Below are positions 34,272 through 45,546 of a DNA stretch of 64,000 bases, piece after piece. The notes under the pieces were generated by a model. It worked only from the letters and a program-made list of their open reading frames with translations, was not told where the DNA came from and made no database searches. Source of the DNA: Undaria pinnatifida. Lineage: Eukaryota > Sar > Phaeophyceae > Laminariales > Alariaceae. Each line of letters opens with the position of its first letter. Positions within the stretch are counted from its first letter, which is position 1. The DNA lies in the NCBI GenBank assembly GCA_012845835.1, contig JABAKD010000002.1, forward strand, positions 6,554,103 to 6,618,102. The letters are read 5' to 3'. The translations under genes and the position numbers were made by a program.

Positions 34272-37200
34272 ATGACGACGGGCCTTGGAAAAGCGGTGGT
34301 CCTGGGCATGCTCGCTTTCAAGATGGCCGCATCACAAGACACGGAGTCACCAAACGAGTCTATCCCTAAGCCGGAGTGCGATGCAAGCATCCCGGTTTCG
34401 ATTCGGTACTCGTCGGCCACTGCGCGGTTATACGTTGTGTCGGCGGACGGTAACGCCCGTGGAGGCTGTGTGACATTGGCACAAATATGGGAAGAACGAA
34501 GAGGCAAGGCACCCTTGTATGCCGTCGACGCCCAGAGCGGGAATATAACGAACAGCGCGACAGGGACGTGGTTGCTCACCGAAGAAATGTTCGTGCAGGA
34601 CGGAATTACTCTCCAGGTGAGCAGCTGTTTTCCGTTTTCCTGTCTGACGCGTGCTACGATAGAGGTGCACCATTTTTTTTCAGCATCATCCTCAATTTGG
34701 GAGAATAAGACCCTCTTCCGAAAATACAAATATTTGGAGAAAAACAAAACTGATGAAGAAATCCCATGGCCTAGGTGCACAACGAGAAAAAATCAAGCAA
34801 AAAGCAAAATGAACCTACTTCCGACAAAATTGTAAATTGGGGTTAAGGAGCCCCGTCATTCGGAAATCGTTTCAGACGTAAAAGTGCTACCTCAGTCGTA
34901 GAACGTGGCGTCTTACAGTGTGTTTATCTTTTGGAGATCAAGGACTGTGAGTACGTTTTCGTGTACGGCTGAGGCCAACGACAAACGCCGTCATCCTGGC
35001 TAGCAAGAGGTAAGGTTTACCCACACGTAGGCTGTGTCTTCCCACCGTTTCAATATTCTCAAATGCCGACGATGATGATATTGGCGTCTTGTGTGTGTTT
35101 CAGTTTGTCAACGTAGCATCACACGGACCGGTCTAATTTAAAATTTTGTCGTCCCCGCTTGTTTCGTTCATGTTCAGGTGCACGGGACCTCGGCCGGTGG
35201 CGATGCTGACGAACTACGTCTCCTCAGTACGAGCGACACCTTTATCAACCTGCGCGCTCACGGCGGAAGCCTTGATTTCTTGAGCACCAAGGTACGCCGT
35301 ACGCTCTGAATCATGCGTCGGCTCGGCCAACGTCACACTTCGTTCGACACTCGTCTTTGTAGACTCTGACAGCGTTTCTGCTATGTACGCGTAGTTGTGT
35401 GGCCGCGATGCGTTATTGCCCCAACAGGCTTGATTATCGGGAAACCCAGTGCAGCGTGCCGCGCGTTACTTATTCTAGGTGCTACCTTTGCGAAACGCCA
35501 ACTTATATTCTATATTTTCGTCGTGATGGCGCATAGATGCCGTTATGTAGTTTACGTACCGGGAAACGACGACGGAGGCCGTATCGTTGACTATTGTTAG
35601 AGTCCACCAAAGTTCCAATTACCACATCGACGCCGTTCGATGTCGATTTCGTTTGCTCTGATCTCTGTCGTGGCCGCAGGTGTCCATAACGACTATCTGC
35701 TATCGTGTTGTAGGTTTTTCGCTTCCGCCCCCCTCTCTCTGCTCGCTTTGAACGCCAGGCCAGCTGTCGGACTGCTGCCCATGTGCGTCGCTCTGTGTAA
35801 TATTGCCGTGCTCTCGTCCTCACCGTCCCCCCGTCATGTCAGGTGTTCTCGTGGGACACCTCCACCAATGCCCCCGACGATGATCAAGAAGACGGTCGGT
35901 CGTACGTCAGCGCCGTCTCGGAAGTCATCACTGACAACAACCAGACGTGCCGAGGCAGGGCCAAGAAGAACATGGGAGAGGCGCGGATGGACATCGAGGA
36001 CAGCGAAATGGGCTACCTTGGGTACCAAGGAAGCGAGGCCTACGGTCTAACGTGGAAGGTGAGATATGCATCAACCGCCTTGATATGAACAAGCTCAGCA
36101 TCGTATCCGTAGAAAACTCTGACCGATATGATGTTGTAACACAGTTACTACCTCATATATCTCGGAATCCGACTTGTCGACCACGGCCACCTACAGTATG
36201 AGATAATAGACGTTACGCTGATATTATGGTCATCATAGCCTTTGCCGGAATTCCATCCAAGGTATAGTCGTATTTCCCAACCGCCACCCTCAAGCCTTTC
36301 ACAGGTTTTGAAAATGTCGATGATCAGTATCATCAAGCAATGCACGGAGCTGGTCTCGACAGTTAGCCCTACTGAACGCACGTGATTACCATTTTGACGG
36401 ATTGGATCGCAACAGAGCTGATAAAGTAATCTGCTATTATACTACCGCATATGAATGAGCTAATTGAAAAAATATCTCCTTGTCCCACCCGCGGTCGATC
36501 TTCACTTGGACACATCGATCTTCTGACCAGGTCCGTGGGTTCTGCATCAACAAGAGTAACCGCGATGTGTTCGACCATGTCAACGTCTACGGTAACATCT
36601 ACGATTCCGACATCCACCACAACAACTTCGGGGTCTACACGTACGGCCACCAGCAGGGGGACTGGAGGAGGAACAAGATGCACAACAACAAGGGGTACGG
36701 ATTTGACCCCCACGATGACAGCGACTTCCTCACCATCCACGACAACGAGGTCTACGACAACGGGTACCACGGCATCATCGCCTCCAAGCGCTGCAACGGA
36801 GTGTCCATCCAGGTACGACGCGTTCGGTGTTGCTTAGTTGGTATGTGTAGCAGAACGCAAAAGAAAATATCAAGATATTATCTTACCGAACGTGTTGGTT
36901 TTAGCCAGTGCTACGACAACCACGCAGTAGAGGCCCACTAACACGCCAAGAATCTCCCTGCCGCGCAAGGCCCTAAGCGTTTTCACCAGTACGCGCGGGG
37001 TTAACATACATGGTTCATCACAAATACTTGGGCTAGAATGCCGACTGACCAATCAAGGTTATTTTCGTTGTCGACATGCAGGGAAATGAGGTGTACGGCG
37101 GTGCTTCGACGTCTGCTGGCATATTCCTTCACCGGAGCAGCGACGACGCCGTTGTCAAGGGTGAGCAGCCAGGCGGACAGGGTAGCATGCCCCTTACTAT

Positions 37201-38539
37201 GTTGGTCACATTTCCTGAGCAGCGATATGCACACGAATTATTTGTGGTGCAGGCCACCTCCACATAACGGAAGGAACGCTTACATCATCCTCGCCGCGGT
37301 AGTGCTCATTGTGTCGGTGAATGCTTAGCAGCCGTGGGGGGTCTTGTGCAAGTGTGGTGGTATGCCTCTCGCCGGAGTTTGCTCCAGCTAGGAGCTTGCT
37401 TATCGAAATAGTGTGGGGATCCCCATGCGAAGAGGTCGCGGTCTACATGTGCACCACTAATCTCGTGTAGGGAACATATCAAGACTCGATACTACACGTT
37501 ACAACTAAACCGTGTCAACGGATGGTCGGGACCGATGGAAGAGCCAACCAGGAATATGGCCCTTCAGGAGTGCCAACGATCGGTGTTGGCCCGACTGAGT
37601 ACTGCTGGTATTTCGAAGCACCTATATTGTGCGTATCCAGATTTACTCGGTACCAGCTAACTGTTGTTATCGTTGCCGCCTCTCTTTTCGAACTCGATCC
37701 CACCCTACTTCGACATCGCGCCAGGCAACTATGTCCACGACAATGGCGACGCCGGACTGGCAATGATGGAGTCATTCAATGCCGACGTGTCCAACAACGT
37801 CTTCGAGAACAACAAATATGGCGTGAGAATCTCCGTAGGGTGCGGCCACAACGTCTTCTCCAAGAACGCCATCAGCGGCTCTGCCAAGTGAGATGATATG
37901 CTAGAGTCCGAATCGGAGGCAGCGAGTATAACCCTCTGTACTCTCTTTCATGCGTAACGCATGCGTCTATATTGTGTCCATTCAGCCACGACTGCGTTTA
38001 ATCCGTCTATTGTCTACGTGCGATGCACGTCAAACCACTAGGTTACCTTAAATCAGAACTGAACCTACCGCGGTGTCGCTCGCCATGTGCGTTAAAGCTG
38101 TGTCCGTGCACCCATGACTGCATTCCATCCCATCACAATCTCGTTGCGATACACACGCAAATGCCAATCATCAAAAGACAAAATTGACCAACTACACCTT
38201 CTGTGCCTTACTGTTGCTTGTCAACATTGCCTGCACAGATACAACGCCTACTCGTACCTTGGATCCGACGCACCCCACGTGGTCGAGTCGGGGCGGTCCC
38301 AGGACAACCTTTTCCAGGAAAACACCATCGTCGGAAGCCTAGAGACCCTCAAGATCATGGATGCCGACGATACGCAGTTTGTCGGCAACTCGTTTGAGGA
38401 TGCTGTGACTATCCGTTTCGATGATGCGGCGAGAACCGTGATGTCAGGCAACACTGGTCTTAACAACACCAAACTGAAGGTCAACAATGGCGCTACATTC
38501 GACGAGAAATCTGATTACGGTTTCGAGCCTGTCTGCTAA
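34272..38539 (+). CDS. ManC5-E: Mannuronan C5-epimerase, copy B (7 exons)
   Basis: Intact equivalent of copy A. Exons: 34272-34616, 35178-35291, 35843-36058, 36531-36812, 37082-37160, 37725-37887, 38239-38539. Exon lengths are identical to copy A (345, 114, 216, 282, 79, 163, 301), giving 499 residues, and every intron is GT-AG. The catalytic DPHD (284-287), R312 and the beta-helix repeats are conserved. Differences from copy A are L106M, N126D, V231I, G444D, E454D and R490K. G444D is unique to this copy and lies in the last helical turns, away from the active-site exon. Its introns are more diverged from A and C than those are from each other. The neighbouring copia element inserted 1.1 kb downstream of the stop codon and does not interrupt the gene. 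Confidence 0.93.
34672..34905 (+). repeat. Dispersed repeat inside intron 1 (unit B)
   Basis: Equivalent of 13848-14072. Confidence 0.65.
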
Positions 38540-39662
38540 ACCAAGTTGATAGGTAGCGTGTGTGCCAAGAGCAGTGCCTCACACTGTCTCCTCTCACTTA
38601 TAAAACGCCTAGCCTCACCCCCCATAGTGGTGTTGTTGTATGTTGCTCCCTTGCATCTCAGATGCACGCTCATGGTGCCGTGTAAGGAACGACCCACGCA
38701 CCCTCGGCAAATAGGCCACCAGTAGTCATAGCTAGCTGTTGGGGGCTTCTTCGGGGTAGAGCCAAATAGTGAGGCTATCGGAGATTGGGGAGAAAATGCT
38801 TTTGCTGTTATCACCCAAATTATCACCTACGTGTGTGCATCTCACACACACATGGTGTCGTTGTCTTCCGTTGCCCAGTCGGAGTTGCGGGAAATTTACA
38901 CGTGTGGTTATGATCTACACACCCTGTCGGATCTCGCCAGCACGTTTGGAGCAGTGAGTGCGGCAGTGAGTATTTAGAATGGTGCAGTTTGGAAGAGTGG
39001 CGAGGACTAACATGCGAAGCAACAGTGATTGCTTCGCAGACGTCGTGGTTATTGTCGGGCAATCCTCAAGAAGTGCAATCGGAAGGATAAGTAGTTGTGG
39101 GCGGAGCTTTCTGATGATGATTCCAATGTGTTCGAGATATGTGTGCGAGTAGCCTGAATTGATATGTTGTACGTGGTATCTGTATGAAATATTACCGTTC
39201 CTAACGATGAAGAGCCCGCAAAAGCAACGCCGCAGCAGGGTTATGGTCAGCTGCCACCCGAACGTAATTTGGAAGCTGTACACCGGTCGCAGTTACGACG
39301 TGAGGCTCTCACTGCCGAATCGTTCAGGGCGCAAGCGAGGGTAGTTTACACCACACGATACAAAGACGTCGGTCATTCCGTGGCGGGTGGCAAAGCACCA
39401 GCACAGGGACAATACCCCCGGAGAGTGAATTCTTGATTGCCACCATAAAGCAGTAGCTGGTACTAAGGGGGTGTCACCGTCCTAAATATTTGTGAGGACG
39501 AACAAACCCCGAACGCGTGCGATCGATTTATCACACAAAGCCTGCAATCGTCCTTCTTTTGCGAAGTCCTCGGCCCCACAGCTGAAGTGTATTTCTGTGT
39601 TTCACAACAAGCACGGGCGTGGCTCGGTGACTTCTACGTACTGCCGCGTTGGTATCCTGGGT
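38540..39662. other. Intergenic 3' of epimerase gene B, up to copia insertion
   Basis: Collinear with 17706-18829. The coding-like QLPPERN/EAVHRSQLRR stretch is at about 39215-39430. No recognised gene. Confidence 0.45.
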
Positions 39663-39667
39663 CACGG
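39663..39667. repeat. Target-site duplication, left (CACGG)
   Basis: CACGG directly before the 5' LTR, matched by CACGG at 46079-46083. Unit A has a single CACGG at 18830-18834. Confidence 0.93.
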
Positions 39668-40199
39668 TGTTCGTGATAGCGGCATGTGTGTATCAACTGT
39701 ACTGCGGTGAAACTCTGATTGGTTGGTTTGAATAGCAGAACTGTTGATTGTATGTTGTTGTACCAGAATACTCTTCTTGTGGTGCTACGGTATTTTGGTA
39801 GATTGTACATGTGCACGAGTAATACATCGGACCGTAGTGGTGTGTACGGTACGTTGGTATGTCGGTACGTTGGACATATTGACGAGTAGGAACATTCCTG
39901 TAGTGTTGCTAACACGATATAGCTTGTCTCAACGAACAGCCTAGCAATAAGTTACAGTTACATACGTTGTGTCACGGAGGCAAGTTACACGGATCGTCTC
40001 GTGGTATCACCCACGAGCAGTCCCACGGGTATGTACGAGTAGGCACTATGCGAGGAGGTTTAGGTATTCGACTACGAGCGGTTGTTACTGGGCTGTGGAG
40101 AGTTGGCCCACATGACCCACTCCACTTTCTGACCTGTCTCTCCAGACATTGGTCTCTCTAATATAATACCTTTCTCCAGAAGCCACTGATTTACCAACA
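39668..40199 (+). repeat. 5' LTR of copia element
   Basis: 532 bp, TGTTCG...CAACA. Differs from the 3' LTR at six sites (all C/T or G/A). The TATA-like stretch near 40160 (TAATATAATA) could contribute to promoter function, but this is not established. Confidence 0.97.
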
Positions 40200-40287
40200 C
40201 GCTATAGCGCTATCGGTCGACTGCTGTACGTCCCCCTGGACTGTGTTCGACGAGACTGTGAGGGAGGCTTGATCAACCGGCCTCGTC

Positions 40288-40755
40288 ATGGCTGAACAGG
40301 AGGGAGATGACCCTGCGGCAAGCCAACAGGGTGACCCGCAGGGCTTTGGTGAGAGAATGGATTCCTTAGAGTCTCGAGTGTCTCAAATGCTGGATATGTT
40401 TTCTAACCAGCAGCAGATGCTCCAGACAGTTGTTGAGACACACCAGAGGGGGAATGTGGAGTCCTCTAGTTCGCGTGCTGCGCCGCGAGGCATCGAACTA
40501 GAGTCTGGTGTGCACCAATCGGGTGCCGCCGGTAGGACCGCGGGGAGTACGGGAGGCGATACCCCAGGCTTTGGCGTGTCTGACATGAGGGTTGGGAGTA
40601 GGGGTGTTGTAGACCCAGGCTTGAACCCGCGTGTTTCTGATGAGAATCGTTCCTCTGTTTCTGCAGTAAATTTTGGTTCGGTTGACGGGACTGTTGGTGG
40701 GGCTTTAGGTAGCCAGTCCTCTGTTCCGCCCACTACCTCAGCAAGTGAGTGGTAG
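40288..40755 (+). CDS. Copia gag N-terminal leader ORF, ends at in-frame UAG
   Basis: 155 codons from the first ATG after the 5' LTR (89 nt downstream). The product is acidic, Gln/Ser/Gly-rich and without recognised motifs, with a possible short coiled coil near residues 24-52 (MDSLESRVSQMLDMF region). It ends at TAG 40753-40755. The same frame continues without another stop into the gag-pol frame, so a full-length polyprotein would be 1728 codons with UAG at codon 156. A normal gag-pol recoding site would lie after the zinc knuckle, not here. A nonsense mutation, readthrough, or removal by a 45-nt intron (GTGAGT at 40745 to CAG at 40789) are all possible. Confidence 0.75.
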   Translation: MAEQEGDDPAASQQGDPQGFGERMDSLESRVSQMLDMFSNQQQMLQTVVETHQRGNVESSSSRAAPRGIELESGVHQSGAAGRTAGSTGGDTPGFGVSDMRVGSRGVVDPGLNPRVSDENRSSVSAVNFGSVDGTVGGALGSQSSVPPTTSASEW

Positions 40756-40815
40756 GGAAAAGTCGATAGTGGGAACACACTGATCCCAGCGGCTGACAGT
40801 AGTTCGGGGGAGAGC

Positions 40816-43800
40816 TTGGGTGGGGGTCTTTTCAAGAAAGTTCCCAAGGCTCCTGAATTTATCGGTACTGATGTATCGTATCCTTCATGGTCGCAGAATT
40901 TTCTGCTCAAAGCTCGTCACTACAATCTGAGCGAGCCGTTCACCTGTGATATCGACATTAAAATCGCCGACGTTAATTTCGACTTGACCCCTTGGGTAGA
41001 GAAGGGATACAGCGTTGGTGTACTGCGTCAGCATGAGATTGCTTGGTGGTTTCTGTTCGACTGCTTGAAGAAAGACAGCCACAAAAACATGGCAGGGCAA
41101 GCTGGTTCCCCGTATAAGGCTTTTCGCGCGCTCAAAGATCACTTTCTACCGTTGAGTCAGAGTCAAATTCGAGTGCAGGAAGAAAAACTGAAGTCTCTGC
41201 GCATGCGTCCCCACGAGAATCCCACAACTTTCATTTCATCCATCAGAGAGACGCTTGGTGTGTTGACCATGCTTGAAGTAACGAAGGATGATCGTGAAGT
41301 GTGTAATCTCATGCTGGAAGGACTGTCCCCCGAGTACAAGACTTTACGTGAGACTCTTGTGGTGTTCTGTTCGAATGACCCCTCTTTCATCGAGACTAAA
41401 GTGCGTGAGCGGTACCTAGACTTGCAAGCACAGGGTGGTTCTAAGAAGCAGAATAGTGTTGCTCTGGTGTCTAGGCCTGCGAAGAAGAAGAGTAACTTCA
41501 AGAAGCACAACAAGCAAAAGTCTAACTCGGAGTCTGATCCCTCGAATAAGTCTTTTCAGGGGAGGTGTTACAAGTGTGGGGAGGTGGGTCACATGAAGCT
41601 CGACTGCAAGGCTCGCATCATCCCTCATCCTTCCCAGACTGGAAAGCCCGAGGCCGGCGAGAATGAGAGCGGTGAGCAGTGTGCTATTCCTGATTCGTAT
41701 CTGGTGTGCAGAAATGGTAGTTACCGCATGAGTGATGACTGCCAAAAGGTGTTGCTTGCAGCATGTCGTAAGGAAGTGGTCTTGAAGGCGTGTGATGATT
41801 TGAGTAGGATGTGGTATGATGTCTCTGGTCTGAAGTGTCTGATGACGTCCCGTGATGATCTGATTCTGAGCGCCGTCAGTAATGATATGATCCTGAAAGC
41901 TGTCAACAAGGCTAGATATGTCGAGGATTGGTATGCTGACACAGGCACTTCATATCACATGACTGATTCCCTGTCTTGCATGAGAGACTTGAAGCCTTGT
42001 CACAGAAGTGCGAATGGAATTGGTGGCGTGTCTTGTGAAGTAGCTTGCTCCGGAACGCTAGACTTGGTATTTGTGACTGCTGACAGTGAGTTCTCCGTGG
42101 AATTGAAGAACGTATTGTACTCTCCCAACTTGGGGTATAATCTCTTTTCTCCGAGTGCAGAGTTTGATGGTGAGTCATGGAATGGCCTTGGTGGTTCTAA
42201 TGGTGTTATGACTGCATTCAATGGACAAGTAACTTTTCAGAACTTCGATGGCATGCTGATTGCGTCTGCGTATCGCCTAGGAGAAGCCTCTGTTGGTACG
42301 GTGTTGGCTGCTCTCACTCCTGCCAACCCCAAGCATGAAACTACGATGGATATCAACGATTTCCACAATATTTGTGCACATTCGCACGAGGGTCTGCTTC
42401 GCACTACTGCAAAGCGATTAGATACCAAGTTGGTTGGTGACATGCATGCTTGTTCAGGGTGTTCGATGTCGAAGACTATTCGGAAAGAAATCGTTCGGGA
42501 AACTAAAACTCGATCGGATAAAAAGTTGGGCAGAGTTTTTGTTGACCTGGGAGGAAGGAAGGCCTTTGCGTCCGTAGGGGGAAAACATTACCCCATGATT
42601 GTGAAGGATGATTTCACGAGACGTGCATGGCTGTATTTCCTGAAAAATAAATCAGACGCTGGCAGTGCTTTCCGGAGTTTTCTTGCGAGTGTGCGTGCTG
42701 ATGGTGTCCCGTCATTGGTTGAGATTGTTAGGTATGACAATGGTGGGGAGTTTTTCGAGGGGAAGTTTGCATCTGTGTGCAACGAGCTTTCGATCAAACA
42801 AGAGTTCACACCGGCTTATAGTCCGCAATATAATGGTGTTGCAGAGCGTGGGCTGGAATTGATAGAGGAGGCCGCGATGGCGGCTCGTATTCAAGCAAAA
42901 ATTATTTTTGGGCATGTACAGTTACCTAAGACTGATAAACTCTGGGCTGAGGCTATGCACTGGGCTTGCGAAGCGATGAATCACACTGCGTGTTCTGCTA
43001 ACCCTGAATCCAAATCGCCGTATGAAATGTGGTATGGTGAACCTCGTCCCGCTAGACCGTATCCGTTTTTGAAGCCCGCCTACTGTAGGTGGCAGCGACC
43101 GTCAAAGCTGCTGCCGAAGGGTGAGAGTTGTTTCTATTTCGGTCCTTCGAGAGACCACCGGCGTGATTGTCATAGAGTACTTACGAGCGCTGGTACTATT
43201 CAAGAAACGAGGGATGTGACGTGGGAGGTGCTGCCGTCACAGCTCCCTCCGCTGCAACCTTCTTTGCCGATAGAGGTAGCAGAGGAGGGAGGGGAGGATA
43301 GTGACGACGATGTTGAAACCGAGATATGGCCGCTTGTGGGAAGAGGAGTCGCTCACACACTTTTGAAACGTGATGCCGTGCCCTCTGGTGCGGGAGTCGA
43401 GGAGGTTGAGAGTGTTGGCGCAGGTAGTATAGGCCCGTCCTTTTCTGTTCCATCTTCCCCTGCTGAACCGTCTGCCCCCGTGAACATTTCTTCTGGTAGT
43501 GTAGCTCCTTCTGTGTCTTCGCCTGTGAATGACGGGGAGGGCCAGGGAGGGCATGAATCAGGAGAGGTAGAGATGGGGGATCTGGGAGGGGATGATGAGG
43601 TAGAGTCGATGGGGCAGGGAGGGCATGATGATGAAGAGTCGATTGGGTCGGGAGGACTGGTAGAGGCGGAGGCATCCCCTCCAGCCGCTCGTCCTCCGCG
43701 GCATGTAGCCGAGCTTGCTGACTTTAATACTTCCGCGCGTGAAAATGATGAAGTGAGAGAAGGTAGGACTCGCGCGCAAACTCGTGCAGTCAACCAGCAG

Positions 43801-45474
43801 AGTGTACCCGGCCTCATGGCCACCCTAGGACCCATCTTTGCGACAGAGGTCGTGTACTCATTGTTGTCGGAGCAGAGAGCAGGTGATGAGACGGAATTGC
43901 CGAAAGAACTGGTTCAGGATGTAGAATCGGAGCCTGGTAGTTATCAGGAAGCCCAGCGTTCGAAGTACGCTAAGATTTGGGAAGGAGCCAGGTCTGCCGA
44001 AGTTGAAGGCTTGATAAGAGCAGGAACGTTCACGTTGGCAGTAAAAGTCCCAATAGGCTGTAATGTGATTGCTGCTAGATGGGTTTTCAAGTGGAAAGCA
44101 GACGAAACAGGAAAGATAGTGAAGGCCAAGGCTAGGCTTGTAGCGAAGGGCTTCAAGCAGAAGTATGGTGTGGATTATCTTGAGACATTCTCGCCTACCG
44201 CAAATGCTGCATCTTTACGATTGCTGATAATGTTGGCGTGTTTGTACAATTTGAAATTACTCCACTGGGATATTGAGCAAGCATTTGTTCAGTCGGAATT
44301 GGATCACGAGGTGTTCATGAAGTTGCCTCCTGGCTGCGGGTCGATGTCAGGAAAGGTTGTCCGTTTGAAAAAAAGTTTGTACGGATTGAAGCAGGCTTCT
44401 AGGACATTTTACAAGAGGCTGGTGTCGGAACTGAAGAGGATTGGTTTTGAGCAGTCAATGTCTGACCCCTGTGTCGTGCGTTTCATGATGGGAGACGAGG
44501 TATTGGGGATGGTCGCGATCCACGTGGATGACATTCTGTATGCAGGAAGTAAGAGCCTTGCCAAGGTGGTTGTGGCAGCACTTGGTGACTCTCTTCCTAC
44601 GAAGGACTTGGGGGAGGTCAAGTTCTTTCTAGGTTGTGAATATATTCGCGACCGTGAGGCTGGTACGATTGAAATTTCTCAGGAAAGTTATATCAGGAGT
44701 GTTCTCGAGAGATTCAATATATGTCGCACCAGCTCGATCCCTGCTTCCCTTGCCAATGATAACAGGTCCGTGATGGAGGATGAGGGGGCAGGAGATGTGC
44801 CGTTCCGAGAGGTGGTGGGGAGCCTGATGTGGATCGCCAGCCAGACAAGGCCCGACATCGCGAATGCTGTGCGGGCGGTGGCGAGGCACTCTCACGAACC
44901 AAAGAGGAGCCACTGGAAGGCAGCTCAGAAGATTCTCAATTATCTTCTGGAAACGGCGCATCTGACTTTGAAGTTCAAGCAGGATAGTTCGGTAGACGCA
45001 GCCACGTTGGTGTATGTAGATGCTGACTTTGCAAGTAGGGCCACTGACCGTAGATCAGTTTCGGGTGCGATGGTTTTCGTGGCGGCGATGCTTGTAGTTT
45101 GGATTTCTAGGACGCAGAAATGCGTTTCACAGTCAACTTCAGAAGCAGAGTATCTTGCGATGGGAGATGGTGTAAAGGTGGCTCTGTTTGTAAACGGAAG
45201 GCTTCAGTTCCTGAGGCCTAGTGCAAAGCCTCGTAAGATAGACGTCCTTGAAGACAACGAGGGGGCGATTGCGCTCGCAGAGAACCCGCTGAGCTCGAGT
45301 AGGAGTAGACACATCGATGTGAGGCACCACTTTCTTAGGAATCTGACCAAGGAGGGTGTGATCGAAGTCACCCACGTCCCCAGCAAGAAACAACACGCGG
45401 ACGTCCTCACGAAGGCGTTGCCAAGAGATCTTTTTCAAGTTCACCGCGACTTTGCACTTGGTATCAAGAAGTAG
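40816..45474 (+). CDS. Copia Gag-Pol polyprotein (gag core, PR, IN, RT, RH)
   Basis: Long frame of 1552 codons; it is open from 40756 just after the UAG, and its first in-frame ATG is only at 41089, inside the gag core. Numbering from 40816: a UBN2/copia-type gag core in the first 210 residues or so; CCHC zinc knuckle at 251-264; aspartic protease DTG at 375-377; integrase zinc domain H517, H522, C546, C549; integrase catalytic triad D577, D641, E677 (D-x35-E); copia RT with WDIEQAF at about 1151-1157 and the active-site VDD at 1237-1239; RNase H with a VDADF block near 1400 and STSEAE at 1440-1445. Integrase before RT is the copia order. All catalytic residues I can check are present and there is no internal stop, so only the upstream UAG raises doubt about activity. 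Confidence 0.95.
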   Translation: MGGGLFKKVPKAPEFIGTDVSYPSWSQNFLLKARHYNLSEPFTCDIDIKIADVNFDLTPWVEKGYSVGVLRQHEIAWWFLFDCLKKDSHKNMAGQAGSPYKAFRALKDHFLPLSQSQIRVQEEKLKSLRMRPHENPTTFISSIRETLGVLTMLEVTKDDREVCNLMLEGLSPEYKTLRETLVVFCSNDPSFIETKVRERYLDLQAQGGSKKQNSVALVSRPAKKKSNFKKHNKQKSNSESDPSNKSFQGRCYKCGEVGHMKLDCKARIIPHPSQTGKPEAGENESGEQCAIPDSYLVCRNGSYRMSDDCQKVLLAACRKEVVLKACDDLSRMWYDVSGLKCLMTSRDDLILSAVSNDMILKAVNKARYVEDWYADTGTSYHMTDSLSCMRDLKPCHRSANGIGGVSCEVACSGTLDLVFVTADSEFSVELKNVLYSPNLGYNLFSPSAEFDGESWNGLGGSNGVMTAFNGQVTFQNFDGMLIASAYRLGEASVGTVLAALTPANPKHETTMDINDFHNICAHSHEGLLRTTAKRLDTKLVGDMHACSGCSMSKTIRKEIVRETKTRSDKKLGRVFVDLGGRKAFASVGGKHYPMIVKDDFTRRAWLYFLKNKSDAGSAFRSFLASVRADGVPSLVEIVRYDNGGEFFEGKFASVCNELSIKQEFTPAYSPQYNGVAERGLELIEEAAMAARIQAKIIFGHVQLPKTDKLWAEAMHWACEAMNHTACSANPESKSPYEMWYGEPRPARPYPFLKPAYCRWQRPSKLLPKGESCFYFGPSRDHRRDCHRVLTSAGTIQETRDVTWEVLPSQLPPLQPSLPIEVAEEGGEDSDDDVETEIWPLVGRGVAHTLLKRDAVPSGAGVEEVESVGAGSIGPSFSVPSSPAEPSAPVNISSGSVAPSVSSPVNDGEGQGGHESGEVEMGDLGGDDEVESMGQGGHDDEESIGSGGLVEAEASPPAARPPRHVAELADFNTSARENDEVREGRTRAQTRAVNQQSVPGLMATLGPIFATEVVYSLLSEQRAGDETELPKELVQDVESEPGSYQEAQRSKYAKIWEGARSAEVEGLIRAGTFTLAVKVPIGCNVIAARWVFKWKADETGKIVKAKARLVAKGFKQKYGVDYLETFSPTANAASLRLLIMLACLYNLKLLHWDIEQAFVQSELDHEVFMKLPPGCGSMSGKVVRLKKSLYGLKQASRTFYKRLVSELKRIGFEQSMSDPCVVRFMMGDEVLGMVAIHVDDILYAGSKSLAKVVVAALGDSLPTKDLGEVKFFLGCEYIRDREAGTIEISQESYIRSVLERFNICRTSSIPASLANDNRSVMEDEGAGDVPFREVVGSLMWIASQTRPDIANAVRAVARHSHEPKRSHWKAAQKILNYLLETAHLTLKFKQDSSVDAATLVYVDADFASRATDRRSVSGAMVFVAAMLVVWISRTQKCVSQSTSEAEYLAMGDGVKVALFVNGRLQFLRPSAKPRKIDVLEDNEGAIALAENPLSSSRSRHIDVRHHFLRNLTKEGVIEVTHVPSKKQHADVLTKALPRDLFQVHRDFALGIKK

Positions 45475-45538
45475 AAGTCTGAGTTTTGTTTTTGTTTTTG
45501 TTTGATATGTATTTGGTCTGGTAGATACAACAGCCCCT

Positions 45539-45546
45539 AGGGAGGG
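45539..45546 (+). other. Polypurine tract
   Basis: AGGGAGGG immediately before the 3' LTR, the expected primer for plus-strand synthesis. Confidence 0.75.

Noticed and set aside
43196-43835. Pro-rich minus-strand frames within copia
   Set aside because: Antisense of the acidic linker between integrase and RT; no independent support.
40816-45474. Gypsy or retroviral element
   Set aside because: Integrase precedes RT and RNase H, the RT motif is copia-type, and no envelope frame is present.
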